A stretch of 13,165 bases of DNA from the NCBI GenBank assembly GCA_018813975.1, contig JAHJAQ010000045.1, positions 1-13,165 on the forward strand. Reading direction: 5' to 3'. Position 1 is the first letter of the stretch. Each line of letters opens with the position of its first letter. Shown in pieces: positions 1-6,762 of this stretch. A program made the position numbers and the translations under genes. The notes beneath the pieces are model-generated. The model did no database searches, had not been told where the DNA came from, and saw only the letters and a program-made list of their open reading frames with translations. The DNA comes from Microcaldota archaeon (GTDB lineage: Archaea; Iainarchaeota; Iainarchaeia; Iainarchaeales; JAGVWC01).

Positions 1-2340
1 AAATTTTATGTTTCCACTTTTCATCGTTTTTGTTCAGTATTTATTCGTGAAAATTATCGTTACTTTGCGAATTATAAGGGATACAAAACATTAGACGAAT
101 ATGACCAACATTTGTTTTTAGTAAAATTTTCGAAAAAAATTAAAGAAAACGGCACTAAGCTATCTATTTCAAAATTAACAAATTATTTTGGACGGTTAAA
201 AGATAATTTTTCTATTGATGAAATCAAACAAAAGGATTTTCCATTAAAAGAACCATATATTAAATATTGTGAGCTACTATCTGAAAATGAATATTTTGAT
301 TTTGGGGATTTGATTAATACAGTTATCAAGGAAATTAAATTAAATCCGGAACTGAGAAAGTTCTCAAAAAATAAATTTGAATATATCCTTATAGATGAAT
401 ACCAGGATATTAATCGGGTTCAGGAAAAACTTTTGAAGTTATTTTTAGGTGAAAAGACTAAACTTTGGGTAGTTGGCGATAGAAACCAAAGCATTTATGG
501 ATTTAGGGGGAGTGATTTAACAATTTTTGATCGCTTTTGCGATTCATTCAAAAACTCAAAAACATATTTCTTAAGAAAAAATTATCGATCAACAAAACAA
601 ATAATCGATTTTTCAAATAAATTTTTATGTCTTAATGAAAATGAAAGAATTATTGGAAATTATGACTCGCTTGATGGCGAGAAGACTAGTACAGGAACAA
701 AGATAAAAGTAAAACAATTTTCATCTAGGGAAAAAGAAATTTCAAATCTAGTAAAATATATTAAAGATTTATATAAAACTGGAATAATCTCTAATTATTC
801 AAATGTGGGAATACTATTAAAAAGTGTGAAAAGATACGCTGGAAAACTTATTCCCGAATTTGAGAAACAGAAAGTTCCGTTTGAGGTTATAGGGGATGGG
901 GGATTATTTGAACTTGATTATATGAAAGAAATTTTGAAAGTGTTAAAGGATTTTGAAGAAACAGGCAATATTAAAAATGACTTTTTGGGTTTGAGTATCC
1001 CTGTAATTGTCGTTCAAAAAGTTAGAAACCCCCTAAAGGCGTTTTATGAAATAATTTCAGCATCAAAATTTTTGAAATCAAAAATTAAGGAAAATGATGA
1101 GAAGATTATTTCAAATTTGGCAAAATTTTCAAAATTAATATCCTCCCATATTGCGACTTTTGGAACTTCGTCAGAAGAGTTTTATAAGTACATAATAAAA
1201 ACAGAAAAAGCGTTTTTAGATATTGAGTCGCCAATAGGCTGTATTGAAAATTCTGTTAAAATAATGACTTTTCATCGTTCTAAAGGGCTGGAGTTTCCAA
1301 TAGTTATTATTCCCCGTTTAGAAGACAATTTTACTCCTTACAATAGCCAAGATGAACTTAAAGAATTATTTCCTGATTACAATTCCGCAGAGGATTTTAA
1401 TAGAGCCAAATACGTTGCAATTACAAGAGCAAAAGATGAGCTGGTATTTTCTTATTCGAAATTGGTAAAAGAGATAACAAAAATTTTAGCTTTTAATGAT
1501 TTAGTTTACGTCGAAAGTAATGAAGCTGCAAATTTAACAACTTTTTTTGAAGAAGATAAAAAACTACTAATTAGACCAAATAAACACAAAAAAAGCTTAA
1601 TTGAATTAACCTATTATAAAATTGAAGAATATTTAAACTGTCCGTATTCCTATAAATTGAGACACTATAATGAATTTGCGGTTCCAAGGTCGTTTCAACT
1701 GACATATGGTTCAACATTACATAATCTTCTTTACCATTTGAATTTAAGAATAGCAAAAAAAAAGGGGGTGGGGTTAGGAAAACTTATTGAAGAAAAATTA
1801 CCCAAATATTCAAATTTTAATCCAAATCGCTTTAAAAAATTATTAGAAAATTATTTAAGGGATTTTGAAAAAGAGTTAAATAATTATAAAATAATTCCTG
1901 AAAAACCATTCGAAGTTCCAGTGCCCGGTGGCATTTTTAGAGGCAAAATTGATTTGGTATTGGAGATATCTACTAATGAAAAAATTATTTGTGAATTCAA
2001 ATCGGGAAAACATAATAAATATTCTGAAGATAAAGCAAAAAGACAACTAATGGAATACGCAATGGCTTTAAAGGACGCCGCTATAAAAAAAGGAATACTT
2101 TATTTTTTTGGTTCCTCCAGCAAAATTGAGTTTAACTTAAATGAACCAATGACTTTAAACTTTCAAAACATAATTACAAAAATAAAAGCGAAAGATTTTA
2201 CGCCAAATTCAAAAAACTGTAAAATAGTGGGAGAATGCAAATTTTCAGTTATTTGCCCATTTTTTAACGGCAAAGCACAACAATTAGAACGAATAGACGA
2301 ACAGTATGAAGATGGAATAGAATTTGATGAATACATTTGA
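1..2340 (+). CDS. UvrD-like SF1 helicase fused to PD-(D/E)XK nuclease, 5' truncated by window edge
   Basis: The frame is open from base 1, so the start, the Walker A motif and motif Ia lie outside the window. The first residues (VSTFHRFC) are the motif Ib region. Further motifs follow in the right order: DEYQD (394-408, motif II), GDRNQSIYGFRG (from 475, motif III), RKNYRST (motif IV), MTFHRSKGLEFP (from 1264, motif V) and YVAITRAKDEL (from 1411, motif VI). The C-terminal third is a RecB/AddB/Cas4-type nuclease: Asp at 1951, ExK at 1993-2001, then QxxxY at 2044-2058. One Cys at 1639 and three at 2218, 2236 and 2254 could form an iron-sulfur staple, although the spacing C-x5-C-x5-C differs from the usual C-x2-C-x5-C. 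The family unwinds and resects DNA during repair or defence. The gene is much more AT-rich than its neighbours (13 G/C in bases 541-600), which suggests acquisition by transfer. Confidence 0.93.
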   Translation, partial: KFYVSTFHRFCSVFIRENYRYFANYKGYKTLDEYDQHLFLVKFSKKIKENGTKLSISKLTNYFGRLKDNFSIDEIKQKDFPLKEPYIKYCELLSENEYFDFGDLINTVIKEIKLNPELRKFSKNKFEYILIDEYQDINRVQEKLLKLFLGEKTKLWVVGDRNQSIYGFRGSDLTIFDRFCDSFKNSKTYFLRKNYRSTKQIIDFSNKFLCLNENERIIGNYDSLDGEKTSTGTKIKVKQFSSREKEISNLVKYIKDLYKTGIISNYSNVGILLKSVKRYAGKLIPEFEKQKVPFEVIGDGGLFELDYMKEILKVLKDFEETGNIKNDFLGLSIPVIVVQKVRNPLKAFYEIISASKFLKSKIKENDEKIISNLAKFSKLISSHIATFGTSSEEFYKYIIKTEKAFLDIESPIGCIENSVKIMTFHRSKGLEFPIVIIPRLEDNFTPYNSQDELKELFPDYNSAEDFNRAKYVAITRAKDELVFSYSKLVKEITKILAFNDLVYVESNEAANLTTFFEEDKKLLIRPNKHKKSLIELTYYKIEEYLNCPYSYKLRHYNEFAVPRSFQLTYGSTLHNLLYHLNLRIAKKKGVGLGKLIEEKLPKYSNFNPNRFKKLLENYLRDFEKELNNYKIIPEKPFEVPVPGGIFRGKIDLVLEISTNEKIICEFKSGKHNKYSEDKAKRQLMEYAMALKDAAIKKGILYFFGSSSKIEFNLNEPMTLNFQNIITKIKAKDFTPNSKNCKIVGECKFSVICPFFNGKAQQLERIDEQYEDGIEFDEYI

Positions 2341-2450
2341 ATACGGGCATTTTCATGGCTTCAGAAAAGGTACTCATGGCAATTTTTGTTCACTAACGCC
2401 TTAAAAATTAGCAGTATTAACCAAACTCTCATACGAAAACTGTAAATATA

Positions 2451-2543
2451 ACTTTATGCATAATACTTTCACTATAAAAACAATCGATGCCTTTTGGGCG
2501 TTGTACTATTTGGTGTTATCCCAGTAGGGGCACAGCTTTTTTT
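2451..2543 (+). repeat. Direct repeat, copy 1 (about 92 bp)
   Basis: Nearly identical to 3248-3339. Both copies contain the core gcataatactttcact, then caatcgatgccttttgggcg and ttgtactattt, and then cagtagggg leading into a GC-rich patch and a run of seven or eight T. They differ by one TA insertion in this copy and a handful of substitutions. The two copies flank the toxin/antitoxin pair. The upstream AT-rich stretch and the terminal T run would also fit a small transcribed unit. I do not recognise the family. Confidence 0.85.
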
Positions 2544-2561
2544 CCTGCGGAAAAAAAGCTG
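2533..2561 (+). other. Perfect hairpin, 13-bp stem and 3-nt loop
   Basis: The arm cagctttttttcc (2533-2545) is the exact reverse complement of ggaaaaaaagctg (2549-2561), with loop TGC. It starts inside the end of repeat copy 1. It may be a bidirectional terminator, a recombination site, or the 3' end of a small RNA. Confidence 0.7.
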
Positions 2562-2590
2562 GGAAAAAATTGGTTTTGGCAGAGTGGTTA

Positions 2591-2635
2591 TTTATCCCCA
2601 CAAAATCGGTTGGTTTGTTTTCTTGTGGGGATAAA
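2591..2635 (+). other. Inverted repeat, 13-bp stem and 19-nt loop
   Basis: The arm tttatccccacaa (2591-2603) is the exact reverse complement of ttgtggggataaa (2623-2635). It lies between repeat copy 1 and the antitoxin promoter. It could be a protein-binding operator, a terminator, or part of a mobile-element end. Confidence 0.65.
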
Positions 2636-2681
2636 AAATTAGTGCTTGTTTTGACCTTTTTTTGGCTCATCCGAGCAAAGG

Positions 2682-2689
2682 TTTAAATT
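2682..2689 (+). promoter_or_regulatory. TATA-like box for the antitoxin gene
   Basis: The element tttaaatt is centred about 26-27 bases before the ATG at 2712, which is the expected archaeal TATA-to-start-site spacing. The transcript would begin at or next to the start codon. No convincing Shine-Dalgarno sequence lies between them. Confidence 0.55.
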
Positions 2690-2711
2690 AGATGTCAAAG
2701 AGGGTATTAGT

Positions 2712-2849
2712 ATGGAAGAGACCGTAACTATTCCAAAGAACGAGTATGTTCGCTTGAAACGCCAAGCCAAAGTAGATAATGAATTCTTGAAAGAGCTTGT
2801 TCAAAGCTTGGCAGATATTAAAACTGGCAGCGTAAAACAAGTTCGCTAA
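2712..2849 (+). CDS. RelB-like antitoxin, 45 aa
   Basis: This short protein begins METVTIP-like (MEETVTIPKNEYVRLKRQ) and ends LADIKTGSVKQVR. It matches by eye the small archaeal antitoxins of the form TVTIPKxEYxxLK...VDxELLxxLVxxLxDIKxGxV. These carry a short N-terminal strand for dimerisation or DNA binding and a helical tail that wraps the toxin. The start is chosen from the TATA-like box about 27 bases upstream. It runs tail-to-tail into the RelE-like gene on the other strand, with the ends overlapping by 4 bases. Antitoxin and toxin of this family normally share one operon, so this arrangement is odd. The family call is from pattern recognition only. Confidence 0.72.
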   Translation: MEETVTIPKNEYVRLKRQAKVDNEFLKELVQSLADIKTGSVKQVR

Positions 2850-3166
2850 ATTTTCTTTTTTAATAGTTCTTTTATTTCTTTTTTGTAAATATCTAATAAT
2901 AGCCGGATTGAATTGATGATTGCTTGTTGGTCTTTTTTCTCACTCAAATTAACCAAATAGACACTTTTCAGCTCTTCATACACTAAAAAATATATTCGTT
3001 GTTTTCCAAGCTTTTTCTCGCGAAACCAAGGAACGTCAAGCGGTTTTCCCGTAAAAGGGTTTTCCATTAACCGGTCTAAAATTTTGTCTACCCGAATTTG
3101 AAACGATTTTTCAGATTTTGCCAGCTTTTTTTCAAAAGTATGAGTAAAAAAAACCTTGTATGGCAT
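2846..3166 (-). CDS. RelE/ParE-family toxin, 106 aa
   Basis: The sequence has the compact RelE fold pattern. It opens with an N-terminal strand and helix pair (YKVFFTHTFEKKLAKSEKS), followed by a helix ending in NPFTGKPL. A FREKKLGKQRIYFLVYEE hairpin comes next, and then VYLVNLSEKKDQQAIINSI. The length is usual for the family. Members mostly cut mRNA on the ribosome or block growth and are held inactive by a small antitoxin, here presumably the product of the convergent gene at 2712. The C-terminal helix, rich in Lys, Glu and Leu, is longer than in many RelE proteins. The gene has its own promoter candidate near 3216-3223, so toxin and antitoxin appear to be transcribed separately. Confidence 0.8.
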   Translation of the reverse strand: MPYKVFFTHTFEKKLAKSEKSFQIRVDKILDRLMENPFTGKPLDVPWFREKKLGKQRIYFLVYEELKSVYLVNLSEKKDQQAIINSIRLLLDIYKKEIKELLKKKI

Positions 3167-3191
3167 AACGGCTAACCCTATTAGAAGAATA

Positions 3192-3223
3192 AGCAGAACA
3201 AAGAAAAATCTGCTGCTTTATAG
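3192..3223 (-). promoter_or_regulatory. TATA-like box and inverted repeat upstream of the toxin gene
   Basis: On the minus strand an AT-rich element (ctataaag, at 3216-3223) lies about 54 bases before the toxin ATG. A 6-bp inverted repeat (agcaga at 3192-3197, tctgct at 3209-3214) sits between it and the gene. The inverted repeat could be an operator for autoregulation by the toxin-antitoxin complex, or a leader hairpin. Confidence 0.35.
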
Positions 3224-3247
3224 ATAAAAGACGAACCACTTTACACT

Positions 3248-3339
3248 ACTTTCTGCATAATACTTTCACTAAAAACAATCGATGCCTTTTGGGCGTTGTA
3301 CTATTTGATGTTCTCTCAGTAGGGGGCCCGCTTTTTTTT
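3248..3339 (+). repeat. Direct repeat, copy 2 (about 92 bp)
   Basis: Second copy of the element at 2451-2543, same orientation. It lacks the TA insertion and has gatgttctctcagtaggggg where copy 1 has ggtgttatcccagtagggg. It ends with eight T but lacks the perfect hairpin that follows copy 1. It closes the toxin/antitoxin island on the right. Confidence 0.85.
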
Positions 3340-3476
3340 AACAAAAGTTTCAGATCCAAAAAACTGTGCCCGAATAAATTGTTGGGATAATTCTTTTTTT
3401 TTTCTTTTGAAGATAACTGTTCATATCCCATATTATCACTATTTCTGCGAAGCCAATCAACTACTTGTTTGGTGGA
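3340..3476 (-). other. Open minus-strand stretch after the zinc-ribbon stop, possible gene remnant
   Basis: In the same frame as the zinc-ribbon gene, the minus strand stays open after its TAA (VVDWLRRNSDNMGYEQL, then a Lys-rich run and NNLFGHSFLD). It then runs into repeat copy 2 and ends at 3246. It resembles coding sequence weakly and may be a fragment cut by the repeat, but it has no recognisable domain. A run of ten T lies at 3394-3403 on the plus strand. Confidence 0.25.
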
Positions 3477-3653
3477 TTATGCTTGGTCCGTGGTTTCTTC
3501 CATTTCTTCTTCGAATTCTTCTAGTCGTCTAAGGGTTGGAGTACCGCATTTTTTGCAGTTTTCTTTTGCGAAACTCTTGTCTTCCTTATCCGTGTTTTTA
3601 CTGTTCCATTTGTTTCCGCATTCTAGGCATTCAAAATCAAATTTTTCTTTCAT
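3477..3653 (-). CDS. Small zinc-ribbon protein, 58 aa
   Basis: Translation from the ATG at 3653 gives MKEKFDFECLECGNKW..., with Cys pairs at residues 9/12 (CLEC) and 33/36 (CKKC) about 20 residues apart. This is the classic two-knuckle zinc ribbon. A very acidic tail follows (EEFEEEMEE). Such stand-alone ribbons in archaea usually bind nucleic acid or a partner protein; no specific role can be named. It begins 9 bases after the end of the membrane-protein gene at 3663, so the two are probably co-transcribed. Confidence 0.75.
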   Translation of the reverse strand: MKEKFDFECLECGNKWNSKNTDKEDKSFAKENCKKCGTPTLRRLEEFEEEMEETTDQA

Positions 3654-3662
3654 TAGCGCCCC

Positions 3663-3896
3663 TCAAATCCACAATTTTCCCACAAATAATAAAAGAATCA
3701 CAAAGATTCCAATTACGCCAAAAAAAATCGCGACTGGATTTCCCACTAATGGCAAAAAACCAGTTCCAGTGATTTCAGTATTCTCATTGTCCACTGTGCT
3801 AACCCCTGGTTCTCCAGAGAGTTGGAATGCAATCCCAAAAATAGTGATAACCAGTACTAGTACGACGACCGCGACTATTTTTTTCATAAAATCCAT
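3663..3896 (-). CDS. Small two-helix membrane protein, 77 aa, unknown function
   Basis: The N-terminal segment (about residues 5-24, KKIVAVVVLVLVITIFGIAF) and the C-terminal segment (about 53-73) are both strongly hydrophobic. A polar loop of about 28 residues rich in Glu, Thr, Asn and Gly separates them. No domain was recognised. The ATG at 3896 is preceded by ggcggt with a 5-base spacer, a weak Shine-Dalgarno match that favours this start over the Met three codons later. The gene is divergent from the large secreted protein at 3993 and is followed closely by the zinc-ribbon gene. A role with the secreted protein is possible but rests only on position. Confidence 0.6.
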   Translation of the reverse strand: MDFMKKIVAVVVLVLVITIFGIAFQLSGEPGVSTVDNENTEITGTGFLPLVGNPVAIFFGVIGIFVILLLFVGKLWI

Positions 3897-3929
3897 TATC
3901 GACCGCCAGTACTATCCATAATTTGTTCT

Positions 3930-3940
3930 TTCTATAAATA
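3930..3940 (-). promoter_or_regulatory. TATA-like box for the membrane protein/zinc-ribbon pair
   Basis: On the minus strand tatttatag lies about 39 bases before the ATG at 3896. This predicts a short leader of about 13 bases that would contain the ggcggt motif. Confidence 0.45.
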
Positions 3941-3963
3941 ACTTATGGCTCTATAAGGGCACC

Positions 3964-3972
3964 TATTTAAAT
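3964..3972 (+). promoter_or_regulatory. TATA-like box for the class III signal-peptide gene
   Basis: The element atttaaata is centred 25 bases before the ATG at 3993 with no ribosome-binding motif between them, so a leaderless transcript is expected. Confidence 0.6.
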
Positions 3973-3992
3973 AAAAACCACGTTTTTTTAGC

Positions 3993-6701
3993 ATGCCTTC
4001 TAGGGGACAAGGAAGTCTTGAATACGTGCTAATAATTGGTGCCGGAATTCTCGTGGCAGCCATTGTACTAACCGTAGCTTTTAGTGCGGCTCCTCAAACC
4101 ACGAGCACTGCAGAAAAAAGCCTGGCAAATGCAGAATGCGCTAAGTTTGGTGCGGATTCTTGTTCGGAAAAGATTGTAAACGTTGGAGAAAACCAGTATC
4201 CTTGCGGAGTAGAACTCTCGGATAGTGCTTGTTTTGCCAAGTTTGGTGCGGCTTGTACGGTTCTATTAAGCAAAAGTTCTATTTGGCTAGGGGATACTAT
4301 TGATGTAACAGTTCCCTATTTTGAAATGGAAGAATCAGTAAGCGGTTATCTTCTATGCGGAGATAGAAGTTACAGTCGCATTATGACTTGTGCGAATGGT
4401 GCGTGCACTGGAATTTGTGAAAACTGTTCGCCTGCCGGTGATTATTTGGTTCAAGCAGGAGTATGGTATTATCCTGATGGTTCCTCAACTCCAATTATGG
4501 CTGCTTGTGAAAATACGTTAGAGGTAAAAGAAATAGTGGAAATTCCTGAATGTGAAATTTTATCCTTAGAACCAAACCCGATTTTTGAAAATGACAGTGC
4601 GGAAATTACGCTTAGTTTTACTGGTTTTAGTGGAGCCGCTACCTTACACCTTCCCGGAGACGTGTCATGCGGTGATAGTGCCGGTTCATCAGAGATTGGT
4701 TGGCAAGGATTTGTGTGTGATCCGCCCCCTGCAGGACAATGCCATAATCTTCAATGTGGTCCTTATACCGACCCGGTTTCTGGTTCAATTGATTATCCCA
4801 TTAGTGTGAGCTTGCGCGATAGTGGAACCCCGATTGCATGTACTGCGCTAACGAATCTAACGGTTCAAGAAATACCCTCTCAAAGTTGTTCCGTAATCAT
4901 ATCGGAATCTCCCATTGCAGAAGGGGGGGTGATAGATATTAGTGCGGTGTACAGTGGTTTTTATCCGGCAACTTATGTGACTGCTAGTTTGGGTTGTGGT
5001 GCTGGAACACCCAGTGGTACTATTTTGTTGTGTAGTACTGGGTATTGTAGTGGCGATTTAAAATGCACCTATCCACTAGGAATTGGGGGTCAAACATATC
5101 CTGTAACCGTACAATTGCAAAGTCCAATCACTGCGTGTGATGCGGGTAGTGTAGAGGTGCTGGCAGCAGGAGACCCGAGCTGTTCTTTTAATTTATCGGA
5201 TGATTTTATTGAAACGCCAAGTGAACATTCAACAACAGTCCAAAATCTTTCGTTTGCCGGTTTTACAAACACTCCGGTTCCTGCTACTATTGATGTTTCG
5301 TGTCCTCCAGCCTATGATTATGGAAGTTTTCCAACGTGTGATCCGGCTCCAGATGGAACGTGTACGGGTTCGGCTACGTGTAATGGTTATTTTGACGCGG
5401 GAATTTTTGATGTCACAGTGAACGTTCCTGATGGTGAAACACCGGTTTATTGTTCTAAAACCGTTCAAGTGGTTCAAGAGGGCGCGATTTATTTAAGCCA
5501 ATTATTGGGTGGAACTGGTCCACAATCCAGCACAATTGTATTAGACCAACCGGGCGCGCGTTATTATTTGGATTTTGATTTGGTGAGTAGTGCTAGTCCA
5601 GTCATTCAAATTGCTTTGTCTGGTCCAACCACTACTTCCACGTATTTGGATTGCATGCCGTCGGGTGCACCGGCACCCTATTCGATTAGTCCTACGGTTG
5701 CTCCTGCTACTGGAATTAAAATTGACGGGCCAAACACAAAATATATTCGATTACAAAATTGTGTTATTGATGGTGGTGCTGCTCTTTTAACAGGCATAGA
5801 AGTAAACGAGCCTGGCACGGTGTTGGATGGCATTTACTTGGATAATATTTCAGTGGTTTCCAGTCGCATTAGTAGTATTGGCGCTAGTTTTATTGAAACC
5901 AGACAGGTTCAAGTGGATAATTCTCATTTTGATGTGAAAAAAACCGGTGTGTTTATTGATCAATCCTCTACGAGTTCGTCTGGTAAAAATATTGGGATTC
6001 ATGATAATACAATTAGAGTTACTGGGAGTAGCATTAATAATGGAATTAGTATTAGTAATGTGAGTGGCCCTTTTAGTATGGGAATTACCGGAAATACGAT
6101 TATTCATACTAATAATGGCTCTGGCTCGGATTATGGTATTTTCTTTGATACTGCTACTTCAACTATTCGGTCCGGTTCAATCTCTAACAACAATATTCTA
6201 TTTCAAGCGGGTGCGGAAGGAACCGCTAGTCCAAATGCGGGAATTTTCTTGTTAGAAGGAGAAAAGCTTTTTATGCTTAACAATTCCATTACAATCGAGC
6301 GCCCTACAAGCGGTACTGCACCGGATTATGGTATTTGGATTAAGAGTAGTGGTAGTGGTTCTGGGACGTCAAGCCTTTGGAATAGTATAATTGCTGTTGA
6401 TTCTGTAGCAGGAAGCGCTGATTTTGATAAGGGGATTTTATTGGGTGATCCTGCTGGTATTTTAGACCAACCGGAAGGAGTCAGTATTTCAAACACTACT
6501 TTTAGTGGTGATGATGGTGCAGGGGTTTTTGTGCGAAACATTGAAATCTATTCTAGTAATGCCCAGGGGTATAGTGATAATTTGTGTGGTGTTGACTTGT
6601 GCTGGCATTGTGACACCGAAACGGATTGCGCAAGCTCGATTTTTTCAGCTGCCAGTTCGGTTTGTGAACAATCCAATCAAAGTTGTATTCATCCGGAATA
6701 A
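3993..6701 (+). CDS. Large secreted protein with class III (pilin-type) signal, four six-Cys domains and beta-helix, 902 aa
   Basis: The N-terminus MPSRGQGSLEYVLIIGAGIL is a class III signal peptide. A basic tip is followed by QGSLEY and a hydrophobic helix to about residue 30; EppA-type prepilin peptidase would cut before the Gln. Four related domains follow at about 88-184, 187-293, 299-388 and 397-494. Each starts Cys-x-hydrophobic and ends with Cys before a Val-rich strand; domains 2-4 have six Cys with similar spacing and domain 1 has seven. From about 498 to 860, short rungs such as IGIHDNTIRV, MGITGNTIIH and FMLNNSITIE repeat, typical of a right-handed parallel beta-helix. The last 42 residues hold six more Cys. 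Most class III proteins are small pilins, so this is more likely a pilus-linked or surface adhesin. No C-terminal membrane anchor is present; attachment would be through the N-terminal helix. Confidence 0.88.
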   Translation: MPSRGQGSLEYVLIIGAGILVAAIVLTVAFSAAPQTTSTAEKSLANAECAKFGADSCSEKIVNVGENQYPCGVELSDSACFAKFGAACTVLLSKSSIWLGDTIDVTVPYFEMEESVSGYLLCGDRSYSRIMTCANGACTGICENCSPAGDYLVQAGVWYYPDGSSTPIMAACENTLEVKEIVEIPECEILSLEPNPIFENDSAEITLSFTGFSGAATLHLPGDVSCGDSAGSSEIGWQGFVCDPPPAGQCHNLQCGPYTDPVSGSIDYPISVSLRDSGTPIACTALTNLTVQEIPSQSCSVIISESPIAEGGVIDISAVYSGFYPATYVTASLGCGAGTPSGTILLCSTGYCSGDLKCTYPLGIGGQTYPVTVQLQSPITACDAGSVEVLAAGDPSCSFNLSDDFIETPSEHSTTVQNLSFAGFTNTPVPATIDVSCPPAYDYGSFPTCDPAPDGTCTGSATCNGYFDAGIFDVTVNVPDGETPVYCSKTVQVVQEGAIYLSQLLGGTGPQSSTIVLDQPGARYYLDFDLVSSASPVIQIALSGPTTTSTYLDCMPSGAPAPYSISPTVAPATGIKIDGPNTKYIRLQNCVIDGGAALLTGIEVNEPGTVLDGIYLDNISVVSSRISSIGASFIETRQVQVDNSHFDVKKTGVFIDQSSTSSSGKNIGIHDNTIRVTGSSINNGISISNVSGPFSMGITGNTIIHTNNGSGSDYGIFFDTATSTIRSGSISNNNILFQAGAEGTASPNAGIFLLEGEKLFMLNNSITIERPTSGTAPDYGIWIKSSGSGSGTSSLWNSIIAVDSVAGSADFDKGILLGDPAGILDQPEGVSISNTTFSGDDGAGVFVRNIEIYSSNAQGYSDNLCGVDLCWHCDTETDCASSIFSAASSVCEQSNQSCIHPE
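4254..5474 (+). repeat. Four tandem copies of a six-cysteine domain within the adhesin
   Basis: Shared landmarks are an opening C-x-[VIF], a mid-domain CG or CP, a C-x7-11-C pair, then paired Cys and a closing Cys followed by a Val-containing strand. Cys positions are 187/226/242/250/255/283 (domain 2), 299/335/347/352/358/382 (domain 3) and 397/437/449/457/463/487 (domain 4). The regular spacing implies disulfide-stabilised Ig-like modules outside the cell. Confidence 0.7.
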
Positions 6702-6730
6702 GGCAGAAAATCGTTAGACTATTATTACTG

Positions 6731-6740
6731 TTTTTTATGT
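6731..6740 (+). promoter_or_regulatory. TATA-like box for the agmatinase-family gene
   Basis: The element ttttttatgt is centred about 27 bases before the ATG at 6763, giving a leaderless transcript. The same T run could also terminate transcripts from the upstream adhesin gene. Confidence 0.5.
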
Positions 6741-6762
6741 ACTATGTCCTTACGCTATTTGA

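Noticed and set aside
2451..3339. Insertion sequence
   Set aside because: The repeats are direct, not inverted, and no transposase is present between them.
3469..3921. Plus-strand 150-codon frame, Ser- and Phe-rich
   Set aside because: It is the antisense of the zinc-ribbon and two-helix membrane genes, which have far better protein features.
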